From: Herminiimonas sp.
Lineage (GTDB): Bacteria; Pseudomonadota; Gammaproteobacteria; Burkholderiales; Burkholderiaceae
DNA length: 17,349 bases
Reading direction: 5' to 3'
Assembly: GCA_014377155.1 (NCBI GenBank)
Contig: JACMQD010000059.1
Coordinates: 1 to 17,349, forward strand
Shown here: positions 9,340 through 17,250 of the stretch, piece by piece
How positions within the stretch are numbered: the stretch's first letter is position 1
Layout: the number at the start of each line of letters is the position of its first letter
The notes under the pieces: model-generated
The model's input: only the letters and a program-made list of their open reading frames with translations
Databases searched by the model: none
What the model was told of the DNA's origin: nothing
Position numbers and translations under genes: made by a program

Positions 9340-10334
9340 ATGCGAGCGCCACCATGAATGAATTCGGAAAAGTGGGCGTACTGTTCGGCGGTCGTTCGGC
9401 TGAACGCGAAGTCTCGATCATGTCCGGCAGCGGCGTGCTGGCGGCATTGCGCGCCAAGGGCATCGACGCCCATGCGTTCGATCCCGCCGAACGCAGCCTG
9501 GCCGACCTGGCCGCAGAAAAATTCGACCGCGTCTTCATCGCCTTGCACGGCCGTTATGGCGAGGACGGCACCTTGCAGGGCGCGCTGGAGCAGCTCGGCA
9601 TTCCTTACACCGGCCCCGGCGTGATGGCATCGGCGATCGCGATGGACAAGGTCATGACCAAACGTATCTGGCTGGGGCATGGGTTGCCGACGCCGCGCTT
9701 CGAGGTGCTCGATGCGCTTGCCGCAGATGCGACGCAAATCCGCGCACTGACCGATACGCTCGGCTTGCCGCTAATGCTCAAGGCGCCGCATGAAGGCTCG
9801 ACCATCGGCATCAGTAAAGTGGTCGCGCAAGCGGACGTCGAAGCCGGCTTCGCGCTATGCGCCAAATACGACAACACGGTACTGGCAGAAGAATTCATCA
9901 CGGGGCGCGAGTTGACCGTAGCCGTGCTCGGAAGCGGCGCCGCAGCGGTGGCCTTGCCGGTGATCGAGATCCGTGCGCCGCAGGGTGACTACGATTACGA
10001 ACACAAATATTTTAGTAACGACACCGAGTACTTGTGTCCGGCGCCGCTGGATGCCGCACTGACGCAGCGCATTCAGGACATCGCGGTCCGCGCGTTCAAC
10101 GCGCTCGGCTGCAAGGGTTGGTCACGAGTCGATTTCATGCTACGTGCCAGCGACGATGAACCGTTTTTGCTGGAAATTAACACCTCGCCCGGCATGACTG
10201 GCCACTCGCTGGTACCGATGTCGGCCAAGGCCAACGGCATGGGATACGAAGACCTGTGCGTGGCAATTTTGCGCATGGCCACGCTCGATCTCAAGCCGAG
10301 CGCCGAGTGGCTACCGAACCGGGAAAGCACCTAG
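9336..10334 (+). CDS. ddlB: D-alanine--D-alanine ligase Ddl
   Basis: A 332-residue ATP-grasp ligase that makes D-Ala-D-Ala for MurF. It shows [10 protein letters not shown] near the start (E25 in the position of the E. coli DdlB active-site Glu), [13 protein letters not shown], the substrate-loop [17 protein letters not shown] with its tyrosine, FITGRELTV, and the metal-binding [16 protein letters not shown] near the C-terminus. The glutamate and tyrosine features indicate a D-Ala-D-Ala rather than a D-Ala-D-Lac enzyme. ATG 9336 overlaps the murC stop by four bases, matching the pattern of the cluster. A second in-frame ATG at 9354 would shorten it by six residues and cannot be excluded. Confidence 0.96.
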   Translation: MNASATMNEFGKVGVLFGGRSAEREVSIMSGSGVLAALRAKGIDAHAFDPAERSLADLAAEKFDRVFIALHGRYGEDGTLQGALEQLGIPYTGPGVMASAIAMDKVMTKRIWLGHGLPTPRFEVLDALAADATQIRALTDTLGLPLMLKAPHEGSTIGISKVVAQADVEAGFALCAKYDNTVLAEEFITGRELTVAVLGSGAAAVALPVIEIRAPQGDYDYEHKYFSNDTEYLCPAPLDAALTQRIQDIAVRAFNALGCKGWSRVDFMLRASDDEPFLLEINTSPGMTGHSLVPMSAKANGMGYEDLCVAILRMATLDLKPSAEWLPNREST

Positions 10335-10336
10335 CG

Positions 10337-11116
10337 ATGTGGCATGACATCCGCCTTTTAAACGCCAGCTCCAACACTCTGCTGGGCGTGGTAGCGCTCG
10401 CGCTGCTGGCGGCAGGCGCGTGGTGGGTCGCGCAGCGGCCGGTATTCACGCTGCGTGAAATCCGGATCGAAGGCGCGCCGGTCGAGCTGCGGCACATCAA
10501 CGTCTCGACCGTGCGCAGTACGGCGATACCGCGCATCAAGGGTAATTTTTTTACGGCCAATCTGGATGAGGCCCGTTCGGCTTTCGAGATGGTGCCATGG
10601 GTACACAAAGCCGCCGTGCGGCGCGAGTGGCCGAACAAGCTCATCGTTACGCTGGAAGAGCATGTGCCGCTGGGTACTTGGGGCGAAGACGGCCGATTGA
10701 TTTCGGTCAAGGGCGACTTATTTACGGTGAATCTCGCGGAAGCGGACGAGGATGGCGACCTGCCGGCATTTCTCGGGCCAGCGGGCAGCGAAAAGGAAAT
10801 CGTGGCGCGCTTCAAGGATTTGCAGCAGTGGTTCGCGCCCGTCAAGCTGGTGCCGGAATCGGTGAGCCTGTCGAGCCGCTACGCCTGGATGGTCAGAACC
10901 AGCAACGGCATCGCGCTCGAACTGGGCCGGGAGCAAAGCAAGACCACGCTCAAGGACCGGGTCGAGCGTTTCGTCAGAATCTATCCGCAACTGGCGGCGC
11001 GACTGCAGGACCGGATCGAAAGTGTGGATATGCGTTATCCGAATGGCCTGGCCTTGCGTGCAAGCGGCATGTCGTTCGGACCTGAAATCGGGCATAAAGC
11101 CCCGAAGAAAAAGTAA
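10337..11116 (+). CDS. ftsQ: FtsQ, divisome membrane protein
   Basis: A 259-residue bitopic inner-membrane protein that links early and late divisome proteins through FtsB/FtsL. There is a short cytoplasmic N-terminus, one membrane segment at about residues 14-31, then a POTRA domain opening with FTLREIRIEG and a FtsQ/DivIB domain containing VPWVHKAAVRREWPN and LIVTLEEHVPLGTWG, which are hallmark FtsQ stretches. The tail is basic (PKKK). The frame is open upstream inside ddl, but ATG 10337 sits two bases after the ddl stop, gives the normal topology, and has GGGAAAG about ten bases upstream. Position between ddl and ftsA is standard. Confidence 0.95.
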   Translation: MWHDIRLLNASSNTLLGVVALALLAAGAWWVAQRPVFTLREIRIEGAPVELRHINVSTVRSTAIPRIKGNFFTANLDEARSAFEMVPWVHKAAVRREWPNKLIVTLEEHVPLGTWGEDGRLISVKGDLFTVNLAEADEDGDLPAFLGPAGSEKEIVARFKDLQQWFAPVKLVPESVSLSSRYAWMVRTSNGIALELGREQSKTTLKDRVERFVRIYPQLAARLQDRIESVDMRYPNGLALRASGMSFGPEIGHKAPKKK

Positions 11117-11126
11117 GCGGAACGAC

Positions 11127-12359
11127 ATGACAAAAGACGCAAAAAATTTAATCGTCGGCCTCGACATCGGCACCTCCAAAGTGGTCGCCGTGGTGGCCGA
11201 GGTCATGCCGAACGGGCGGCACGAAGTCATCGGCCTCGGGCAGGCCGAATCGAAGGGTTTGAAGAAAGGTGTGGTGGTCAACATCGAGGCCACCGTCGAA
11301 TCGATTCAGCGCGCGCTCGAGGAAGCCGAGCTGATGGCCGACTGCAAGATCCGCAATGTCTACACCGGGATCGCCGGCAGCCATATTCGTAGCTTCAATT
11401 CGAGCGGCATGGTCGCCATCAAGGACAAGGAAGTCACTGCCGCCGACGTTGCGCGCGTGATCGAAACCGCGAAGGCGGTCAATATCCCGACCGACCAGCA
11501 ATTGCTGCATACGGTGCCGCAGGAATTCATCGTCGACAATCAGGAAGATGTGCGGGAACCGATCGGCATGAGCGGCATCCGACTCGAAGTCAAGGTGCAC
11601 ATCGTCACAGGCGCTGTCTCTGCCGTACAGAACATCGTCAAATGCGTGCGTCGTTGCGGACTCGAAGTATCCGACCTGATCCTGCAGCCGATGGCCTCGG
11701 CCGATGCGGTGCTGACACCGGACGAAAAGGAACTGGGCGTGGTGCTGATCGATATCGGCGGCGGCACGACCGATATCGCGATCTTCACCGAAGGCGCGAT
11801 TCGGCATACCGCCGTGATCCCGATCGCCGGCGATCAGATCACCAATGACATCGCGATGGCACTGCGTACGCCGACTTCCGAAGCCGAGGAAATCAAGCTA
11901 CGCTACGGCGTCGCCAAGCAAGTGCTGGCCGATCCGGGCGAGACACTGGAAGTACCCGGTCTCGGCGATCGGGGGCCACGCACGCTGTCGCGCCAGGCGT
12001 TGTCGGCGGTAATCGAGCCGCGCATCGAGGAACTGTTTGCGCTGGTGCACCAAGTGGTGCGCGAGTCGGGTTACGAAGAAGTGCTGTCGTCGGGCATTGT
12101 GTTGACCGGTGGCTCGTCGATGATGCCGGGCATGGTCGAACTGGCCGAAGATATTTTCTTGAAACCGTCACGCCTCGGTATGCCGGAGTACAGCGGCCAG
12201 TTGGCCGACGTGGTGCGCAGTCCGCGCTACGCGACGGTACTGGGGCTCGTGCTGGAAGCGAAAAAACAGTATCTGCGCGGTCATGTGGTGACCCGGCAGG
12301 ATGGCTCGGTCAAGGCGATCTGGCAGCGCATGAAGGAGTGGTTTCTAGGGAATTTTTGA
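11127..12359 (+). CDS. ftsA: FtsA, actin-like FtsZ membrane anchor
   Basis: A 410-residue actin-family ATPase that tethers FtsZ filaments to the membrane and recruits the divisome. The phosphate-1 motif is GLDIGTSKV at residues 11-19. The phosphate-2 motif is DIGGGTTD at 209-216. A SHIRSFNSSG stretch belongs to the FtsA-specific 1C region, and VLTGGSSMMPG is the adenosine motif. The last residues (KAIWQRMKEWFLGNF) form the expected amphipathic membrane-targeting helix. The frame is open further upstream inside ftsQ; ATG 11127, ten bases after the ftsQ stop with AGCGGA before it, fits the family start. It is followed by a 178-base gap, the longest within the division genes here. Confidence 0.97.
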   Translation: MTKDAKNLIVGLDIGTSKVVAVVAEVMPNGRHEVIGLGQAESKGLKKGVVVNIEATVESIQRALEEAELMADCKIRNVYTGIAGSHIRSFNSSGMVAIKDKEVTAADVARVIETAKAVNIPTDQQLLHTVPQEFIVDNQEDVREPIGMSGIRLEVKVHIVTGAVSAVQNIVKCVRRCGLEVSDLILQPMASADAVLTPDEKELGVVLIDIGGGTTDIAIFTEGAIRHTAVIPIAGDQITNDIAMALRTPTSEAEEIKLRYGVAKQVLADPGETLEVPGLGDRGPRTLSRQALSAVIEPRIEELFALVHQVVRESGYEEVLSSGIVLTGGSSMMPGMVELAEDIFLKPSRLGMPEYSGQLADVVRSPRYATVLGLVLEAKKQYLRGHVVTRQDGSVKAIWQRMKEWFLGNF

Positions 12360-12380
12360 CAAGCACCAGGCATTGCAGGG

Positions 12381-12424
12381 CCGGATTCAACGGGTGCGGG
12401 ACGCGCCGGTTGATACGAATCCGG
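12381..12424 (+). promoter_or_regulatory. Long imperfect hairpin in the ftsA-ftsZ gap
   Basis: Outer arms CCGGATTC (12381-12388) and GAATCCGG (12417-12424) are perfectly complementary. Inside them AAC (12389-12391) can pair with GTT (12409-12411), and GGTGCG (12393-12398) can pair with CGCGCC (12402-12407) with one G-U pair and a GGA loop. That is about 17 pairs with one mismatch and a five-base bulge. A run of six T (12442-12447) follows only 17 bases later, so it is not a classical terminator. It lies between the ftsA stop and ftsZ, where it could act as an attenuator, an mRNA processing site or a stabiliser. Function is inferred. Confidence 0.5.
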
Positions 12425-12525
12425 AGAGTCGGTAACAGCTATTTTTTGAAATCGAACGCAGTTGGCAATTGCTAGTGGCCACACCGGGTGGGGATTAGCA
12501 ACTGAGAACTGCACATTACTACACT

Positions 12526-12531
12526 AAAGGA
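12526..12531 (+). promoter_or_regulatory. ftsZ ribosome binding site
   Basis: AAAGGA lies six bases before ATG 12538 and is among the best-placed Shine-Dalgarno sequences in the window. It fixes the ftsZ start at 12538 rather than at the in-frame ATG 12550. It also lets ftsZ be translated independently of ftsA, in contrast to the overlapping genes upstream. Confidence 0.7.
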
Positions 12532-12537
12532 ATCGTC

Positions 12538-13731
12538 ATGGAAATCGATATGCTCGACAATGCAACAATCGGTACGGTCATCAAGGTCGTCGGCGTCGGT
12601 GGTGCCGGTGGCAATGCAGTACAGCACATGATCAACAAGGGTGTCAGCGGCGTCGAATTCATCGCCGCCAACACCGATGCGCAAGCACTGAAAAATTCGA
12701 AAGCGCATAACGTCATCCAGATCGGGGAAACCGGTCTCGGTGCAGGGATGAAGCCGGCAGTCGGCCGCCAGCTCGCCGAAGAATCGCGTGGCCGCATCGA
12801 GGATGCACTGCGCGGTGCGCACATGGTCTTCATCGCCGCCGGCATGGGCGGCGGCACCGGCACGGGCGCCGCGCCGATCGTGGCGCAGATCGCCAAGGAG
12901 CAGGGCGCGCTGACGGTGGCCGTGGTTTCCAAGCCGTTCTCGTACGAAGGCCAGAAGTGCATGGACATCGCCGACGAAGGGCTGGAAGCGCTGTCGCAAC
13001 ACGTCGATTCGCTGATCATTATCCTGAATGAAAAACTGGAAGAGATCTACGAAGACGACAGCATGATGGAATGGCTGCAGCATGCCGACGACGTACTCAA
13101 CAATGCCGTTGCCGGTATTGCCGAAATCATTAACGTGCCGGGTCACATCAACGTCGACTTCAACGACGTCAAAACTATCATGGGTGAACAGGGCAAAGCC
13201 ATGATGGGTACCGCGACCGCGTCCGGCGTCGACCGTGCGCGCCTGGCAGCCGAGCAGGCCGTGGCCTCGCCGCTCCTGGACGGCATCGATCTGTCGGGTG
13301 CGCGTGGCGTGCTGGTCAACGTCACTGCCAGCCGCAACCTCAAAGGCAAGGAGATCAAGGAAGTCATGGCGACCGTGCGTGCCTTCGCTGCACCGGATGC
13401 GTCGATCGCACAAGGCATTGCCTACGATGACACGATGGGCGACGATATCCGTGTGACCGTGGTGGCGACCGGCCTCGGCCGCGCGCGCAAGAACGTGCAG
13501 CTGGTGCAGACGCCGATGCTGCGCACCGGCACGCATGGCGAGCCGGTCATGGCGCACTCGGGCATGGCCCAAGGCGTCGCACAGGGCGGCCGGGGCACGC
13601 CTTCGTTCGATGGCCTCAAAGCGCCGGCAGTATGGCGCCGCGAGTCGGCATCGGAAACGGTGCGGGCGCTGGAGAAAAATGGCATGGAAACCTATGATAT
13701 TCCAGCCTTCCTGCGCAAGCAGGCGGACTGA
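12538..13731 (+). CDS. ftsZ: FtsZ, tubulin-like division GTPase
   Basis: A 397-residue GTPase that polymerises into the Z ring. The N-terminal GVGGAGGNAV loop binds nucleotide, and the tubulin signature GGGTGTG is at residues 104-110. The T7 synergy loop NVDFNDVKTIM has D207 and D210 in the positions of the E. coli catalytic aspartates. A variable linker of about 60 residues (roughly 320-380) leads to the C-terminal peptide YDIPAFLRKQAD, which binds FtsA and ZipA. Length is typical. It has its own ribosome binding site and is followed by a strong terminator, so this is the end of the dcw unit. Confidence 0.98.
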   Translation: MEIDMLDNATIGTVIKVVGVGGAGGNAVQHMINKGVSGVEFIAANTDAQALKNSKAHNVIQIGETGLGAGMKPAVGRQLAEESRGRIEDALRGAHMVFIAAGMGGGTGTGAAPIVAQIAKEQGALTVAVVSKPFSYEGQKCMDIADEGLEALSQHVDSLIIILNEKLEEIYEDDSMMEWLQHADDVLNNAVAGIAEIINVPGHINVDFNDVKTIMGEQGKAMMGTATASGVDRARLAAEQAVASPLLDGIDLSGARGVLVNVTASRNLKGKEIKEVMATVRAFAAPDASIAQGIAYDDTMGDDIRVTVVATGLGRARKNVQLVQTPMLRTGTHGEPVMAHSGMAQGVAQGGRGTPSFDGLKAPAVWRRESASETVRALEKNGMETYDIPAFLRKQAD

Positions 13732-13742
13732 TCCGTCAGGTT

Positions 13743-13763
13743 GCGACGCGCCTGGCGCGTCGC
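13743..13763 (+). repeat. Near-perfect inverted repeat after ftsZ
   Basis: A 10-base arm GCGACGCGCC (13743-13752) and its complement GGCGCGTCGC (13754-13763) are separated by a single T. As RNA it would fold into a stable GC hairpin with a short loop. It starts 11 bases after the ftsZ stop and five bases before the terminator hairpin. It has no T run, so it probably protects the ftsZ 3' end or assists termination. Confidence 0.7.
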
Positions 13764-13767
13764 CTAT

Positions 13768-13803
13768 CGACAATCCCGGCCCGCGAGCCGGGATTGTCGT
13801 TTT
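13768..13803 (+). terminator. Intrinsic terminator of ftsZ
   Basis: A perfect 13-base stem (13768-13780 with 13787-13799) encloses a six-base loop and is followed directly by TTTT (13800-13803). This is the strongest terminator in the window and marks the end of the dcw transcription unit. Confidence 0.9.
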
Positions 13804-13913
13804 GGTCGCCTGCAGAATAAAACGGAACAGGGCATACTGCGGTTTGTGCTTTTTTCTGCGACGCCGCCTGCCGCTCTGCTGGCCATCGTTCAACCTATCT
13901 GAGGAACCCTTAC

Positions 13914-14420
13914 ATGACTATCAAAATTGGCGACAAACTCCCTGAAGGCAAACTGGCTGAATTCGTCGAAGTCGAATCGGCCGGCTGTTCCCTCGGCCCG
14001 AATTCCTTCGATGTCGCTGAGCTGACAAAGGGCAAGACCATCGCCCTTTTCGGCCTGCCCGGTGCGTTTACGCCAACATGTTCGGCCAAACATGTGCCGG
14101 GTTATGTGACACACGCCGCCGACCTCAAGGCAAAAGGCGTCGACGAAATCTGGTGTATTTCGGTCAATGATGCGTTCGTCATGGGCGCATGGGGTCGCGA
14201 GCAAAACGTTGCTGGCGCGGTGCGCATGATGGCCGACGGCAGCGCAGTATTTACCAAGGCGCTGGGACTCGATGCCGACTTTAGCGCGCATGGCATGGGC
14301 ACGCGCTCGAAGCGTTATTCGGCGTTGATCGAAGACGGCGTGGTCAAGCAATTGAATGTCGAAGAAGGTGGCAAATTCGAAGTCTCGAACGTCGAAACGC
14401 TGCTCAAGCAACTCGGCTGA
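13914..14420 (+). CDS. Prx5/AhpE-type peroxiredoxin
   Basis: A 168-residue thiol peroxidase of the Prx5 subfamily, which reduces hydrogen peroxide and organic hydroperoxides. The active-site motif PGAFTPTCS places the peroxidatic cysteine at C56, with Thr three residues before it as in the family. The conserved GVDEIWCISVNDAFVM block follows (C81). Other cysteines are C25 and C81; whether either acts as resolving cysteine cannot be told from sequence. The start at 13914 has GAGGA at 13901-13905. It is a single-gene unit bounded by the ftsZ terminator upstream and its own terminator downstream. The placement between ftsZ and lpxC is, from memory, shared with other Burkholderiales. No part in division is implied. 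Confidence 0.92.
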   Translation: MTIKIGDKLPEGKLAEFVEVESAGCSLGPNSFDVAELTKGKTIALFGLPGAFTPTCSAKHVPGYVTHAADLKAKGVDEIWCISVNDAFVMGAWGREQNVAGAVRMMADGSAVFTKALGLDADFSAHGMGTRSKRYSALIEDGVVKQLNVEEGGKFEVSNVETLLKQLG

Positions 14421-14440
14421 TTTCGAAGCGGGGTCGATCG

Positions 14441-14463
14441 AACGGCGCTTCATGCGCCGTTTT
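14441..14463 (+). terminator. Intrinsic terminator of the peroxiredoxin gene
   Basis: An eight-base stem AACGGCGC (14441-14448) and GCGCCGTT (14454-14461) with loop TTCAT is followed by T-rich sequence (TTTT, G, TG, TTTT to 14470). It lies 20 bases after the peroxiredoxin stop and should insulate lpxC from upstream transcription. Confidence 0.82.
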
Positions 14464-14516
14464 GTGTTTTCGGGAGTTCTTATATTACGCAGGCGCAAAC
14501 CGGCTCAAAAGCCAGT

Positions 14517-14525
14517 TGTTATAAT
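14517..14525 (+). promoter_or_regulatory. Extended -10 promoter abutting lpxC
   Basis: The sequence TGTTATAAT is a perfect extended -10 element (TGnTATAAT) with a consensus TATAAT at 14520-14525. No TTGACA-like -35 is found 15-18 bases upstream, which extended -10 promoters can do without. The lpxC ATG is only six bases downstream (14531), so initiation about seven bases after the -10 would fall at or inside the start codon. The sequence is clear; promoter activity is inferred. Confidence 0.6.
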
Positions 14526-14530
14526 TCACG

Positions 14531-15466
14531 ATGCTCAAACAACGCACTATCAAAAACGTGGTCAAGACCGTCGGTGTCGGCCTGCATTCCGGTACCAAGG
14601 TCGAACTGACCCTGCGTCCGGCAGCGCCCGATTGCGGTATCGTGTTCCGCCGGGTCGATCTCGATCCGGTAGTCGAACTGCCGGCGTCGGCCACGGGTGT
14701 CGGTGACACCCGCATGGCATCGACACTGGACAAGGACGGCGCCAAGGTATCGACCGTGGAACACTTGATGTCGGCCTGCGCCGGCATGGGCATCGATAAT
14801 CTGTATGTCGATTTGACTGCCGAAGAAATTCCGATCATGGACGGATCGGCCTCGTCGTTCGTGTTCTTGTTGCAGGAAGCTGGCTTGCAGGAGCAGGGCG
14901 TTGCCAAAAAATTCATCCGTGTCAAGAAGATGGTCGAAGTGCGCGAAGGGTCCGGCGCTGCCGAAAAATGGGCGCGCCTGGAACCGTACGACGGCTTCAA
15001 GCTGAAGTTTTTCATCGAATTCAATCATCCTGCGGTGGACGCCACCGGACAGATCGCCGAAGTCGATTTCGATGCGGAATCTTACGTCAAGGAGATTTCC
15101 CGCGCGCGCACCTTCGGTTTCATGCATGATCTGGAAAGCCTGCGCGGCATGGGATTGATTCAGGGTGGCTCCCTTGAGAACGCGATCGTGATGGACGAGT
15201 ACCGCATTCTCAATACCGACGGCCTGCGTTACGACAATGAATTCGTGCGCCACAAGATTCTGGACGCGATCGGCGACCTGTACCTGATCGGCCATCCGTT
15301 GCTGGCAAGTTATACGGCCCACAAATCTGGCCATACACTCAACAATCTGCTGCTGCGGGCGTTGCTGCTGCAACCTGATGCGTATGAAGTGGTGAGTTTC
15401 GACGAGATCGAAGTCGCGCCGCGCGGGTACGTACGCCAGGTGGGGCAGGAATGGGCGCTGTATTAA
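14531..15466 (+). CDS. lpxC: LpxC, UDP-3-O-acyl-GlcNAc deacetylase
   Basis: A 311-residue zinc amidase that catalyses the committed step of lipid A synthesis in the cytoplasm, so an LPS or LOS outer membrane is expected. Zinc ligands are H78 (STVEHLMSA), H241 and D245 ([10 protein letters not shown]). The general base is E77 and the catalytic histidine H268 (HKSGHTLNN). The N-terminus [11 protein letters not shown] aligns with the E. coli start, so ATG 14531 is right even though no Shine-Dalgarno sequence precedes it. A weak hairpin (15468-15478) followed by TTTT after the stop may help termination. Preceded by a terminator and its own promoter; faces the next gene convergently. Confidence 0.97.
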   Translation: MLKQRTIKNVVKTVGVGLHSGTKVELTLRPAAPDCGIVFRRVDLDPVVELPASATGVGDTRMASTLDKDGAKVSTVEHLMSACAGMGIDNLYVDLTAEEIPIMDGSASSFVFLLQEAGLQEQGVAKKFIRVKKMVEVREGSGAAEKWARLEPYDGFKLKFFIEFNHPAVDATGQIAEVDFDAESYVKEISRARTFGFMHDLESLRGMGLIQGGSLENAIVMDEYRILNTDGLRYDNEFVRHKILDAIGDLYLIGHPLLASYTAHKSGHTLNNLLLRALLLQPDAYEVVSFDEIEVAPRGYVRQVGQEWALY

Positions 15467-15577
15467 TAAGCGCCGCTTTTATCGGTTACTACTGAGTTCG
15501 AAAACCTTGCGCGGCGCAGCATGGCAGGCCTGACTCCTCGAACTTCCTTGCAAATCCTGCGTTAGCGCAGTAGTCGT

Positions 15578-16111
15578 TCAGTTCGACTCTGCTACGCTGG
15601 GATCGTCAGTGACGGCAGTTTGCCGTGCATGGCGCGCCACCATCAGTTTGAGTGCAGCCTTCAACGCACCATTACGCGGCGAGTCTTCCAGCGATTCACC
15701 AAGATCGGCCAGCGACGTTACCGCCACTCGCGACAGGCTGATCTGCTTGGCGAGAATGACTTTTTCTGAAATCTTGCTTACTTGCACTTTGAGACGTATT
15801 GCGTTAACCTGCCAGCCCAGCTTCAACAGTTTTTCTTGAACATTCGGCAACTGTTGTTTGAGCTTGGTCGCGATGGCCGCATTCGGTGTCGACAATGTCA
15901 GCTGGCCATCGGTAAAATGCAGCACCGCGCAGCTATCGAACATAGCCGGCAAAATGGCCGTGCATTCCTTCTGGAGTGCCACCAGCCGGGTCACAGTGGG
16001 CAAGAGCATCCCCATCTTGTCATGCCCACGCAGGAAATCCGCGGCGCCTTTCGGCTCTCTTTTTAGCCGGGTGCCTTGCTGATAAGGGGTAAACGAACGT
16101 CGTTGCATCAT
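15578..16111 (-). CDS. dciA: DUF721 family protein, DciA-like helicase loader
   Basis: A 177-residue protein, the only - strand gene. It has a basic N-terminal part with a DUF721-type fold: an early helix-rich stretch (AADFLRGHDKM), a core VLHFTDGQLTLSTPNAAIATK in which the patterned beta hairpin resembles the DUF721 domain, then LPNVQEKLLKLG and a low-complexity tail. DUF721 proteins of the DciA type interact with the replicative helicase DnaB in bacteria lacking DnaC. The location between lpxC and secA is one I recall for DciA in Pseudomonas and betaproteobacteria. ATG 16111 has TAAGG seven bases upstream on that strand; a second ATG follows at once (16108). Family assignment is from pattern and context, function from the family. 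Confidence 0.72.
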   Translation of the reverse strand: MMQRRSFTPYQQGTRLKREPKGAADFLRGHDKMGMLLPTVTRLVALQKECTAILPAMFDSCAVLHFTDGQLTLSTPNAAIATKLKQQLPNVQEKLLKLGWQVNAIRLKVQVSKISEKVILAKQISLSRVAVTSLADLGESLEDSPRNGALKAALKLMVARHARQTAVTDDPSVAESN

Positions 16112-16162
16112 CGTTCAACCTTATCACACCTCATCCACGCCAGACGGGCAAGAGGAAAGACC

Positions 16163-17122
16163 ATGCAGATTATTCTATTGCACCCGCGTTTTACCAATGC
16201 AAAATCGGTCACGCTGGGCTCTCGTCACCTGCTTTTCTTTGCGTGCGCATTCATTGTTGCCGTGATTGCCTGCGCCAGTCTTTTATATTATTTCACCGTG
16301 CGTCACGCCACCGACCTTCGGCTGCCATTCCTCGACGAAGCGCAGGCGGCCGTCAGCCACGATGAAGCCGCCAAGAAAGACAAATACGTCAAGGAAAACC
16401 TGACCGCGATGGCCGTCAAGCTGGGCGAAATGCAGGCGCAGTTGATGCGCCTCGACGCATTGGGGGAACGTGTTCAGGGCTTGTCAGGCGTCAAACCGGA
16501 AGAATTCAATTTCAAGGAAAAACCAGGACGCGGCGGCGCGATGCCTTCCAGTCAAGCCGATGGCGGTCGCACGCTCAGTATGGACGAATTCCAGCGCACA
16601 CTCGACGCCATGTCGCGTGACGTCGAGCACCGGGTCGATTACATGAACGTGGTCGAAACCGCATTGATGAGTGACAAGATCCGCTCCAAGCTGTTGCCCA
16701 CGGTGCAGCCAGTCAATGTCAGTTATAACGCATCGGGCTTCGGCTGGCGTTTCGATCCGTTTTCAGGGCGCAGCACCTTCCATGACGGCATCGATTTTCC
16801 GGCACCCGTGGGCACCGCGATCGTGGCAGCGGCCGGTGGCGTGGTGATCGGCGCCGAATACCATCATCAGTATGGCAATCTGCTCGAAATCGATCATGGC
16901 AATGGCATCATTACCCGCTACGCCCATGCATCGCGGCTGTTGATGAAAGTGGGCGACATCGCCAGGCGCGGCCAGCACGTGGCCGACATCGGTTCGACCG
17001 GACGCTCGACCGGTGCCCATCTGCATTTCGAAGTACTGGTCAAAGGCGTGCCGCAAGATCCGAACAAGTTTTTAGCTGCGGGCGCCAGCCAGGCCAAGAT
17101 GGCAGCGATGGCAGAACGATAA
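16163..17122 (+). CDS. Membrane-anchored M23 (LytM-type) peptidoglycan endopeptidase
   Basis: A 319-residue protein with one N-terminal membrane anchor (about residues 22-44), a charged helical and probably coiled-coil region (about 60-170), and a C-terminal M23 domain (about 190-305). The zinc ligands H207 and D211 (FHDGIDF) and H288 (HLHFE), plus H255 and H286, are all present, so it is a predicted active glycyl-type or DD-endopeptidase acting on periplasmic peptidoglycan. FGWRFDPFSGRSTFHDGID is typical of the family. The frame is open upstream to 16076, but ATG 16163 has AGAGGA at 16151-16156 and gives a signal-anchor start. It is divergent from dciA and precedes secA. Substrate bond and partner are unknown. 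Confidence 0.88.
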   Translation: MQIILLHPRFTNAKSVTLGSRHLLFFACAFIVAVIACASLLYYFTVRHATDLRLPFLDEAQAAVSHDEAAKKDKYVKENLTAMAVKLGEMQAQLMRLDALGERVQGLSGVKPEEFNFKEKPGRGGAMPSSQADGGRTLSMDEFQRTLDAMSRDVEHRVDYMNVVETALMSDKIRSKLLPTVQPVNVSYNASGFGWRFDPFSGRSTFHDGIDFPAPVGTAIVAAAGGVVIGAEYHHQYGNLLEIDHGNGIITRYAHASRLLMKVGDIARRGQHVADIGSTGRSTGAHLHFEVLVKGVPQDPNKFLAAGASQAKMAAMAER

Positions 17123-17214
17123 TTCTTCACAGTATTTTTCTGGCTTTTCTCGCTGACCCTCGACCGTGTCGCTATTGTTTCCTGCCTGATAAGCCCAAAC
17201 TGTCAGGAGCCGCG

Positions 17215-17223
17215 TGATAAAAT
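17215..17223 (+). promoter_or_regulatory. Putative extended -10 promoter for secA
   Basis: TGATAAAAT matches the extended -10 form TGnTAtAAT with one change. No good -35 is seen at normal spacing. Transcription from it would give a leader of about 70 bases before secA, beginning in a T-rich stretch (17225-17235). Activity is inferred. Confidence 0.4.
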
Positions 17224-17250
17224 CTTTTTTTATTTTCGCTCCGGCCCTGC

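Noticed and set aside
12356..12361. TTGACA at the ftsA stop as a -35 of an ftsZ promoter
   Set aside because: The hexamer is perfect but no -10-like sequence lies 16-18 bases downstream; the nearest candidate is about 22 bases away and poor.
12472..13893. 473-codon open frame on the - strand opposite ftsZ
   Set aside because: It lies wholly across ftsZ and its terminator, has a low-complexity His/Asp/Arg-rich product typical of antisense frames in GC-rich genes, and shows no recognisable domain.
15557..15570. CTGCG-TTAG-CGCAG hairpin as a terminator of the - strand gene
   Set aside because: Five-base stem without a T run on either strand at the right place; it may be a weak bidirectional structure but is not supported as a terminator.
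16121..16129. TTATCACAC near the dciA start as a DnaA box
   Set aside because: It misses the TTATNCACA consensus at several places and stands alone, with no cluster or AT-rich unwinding region.
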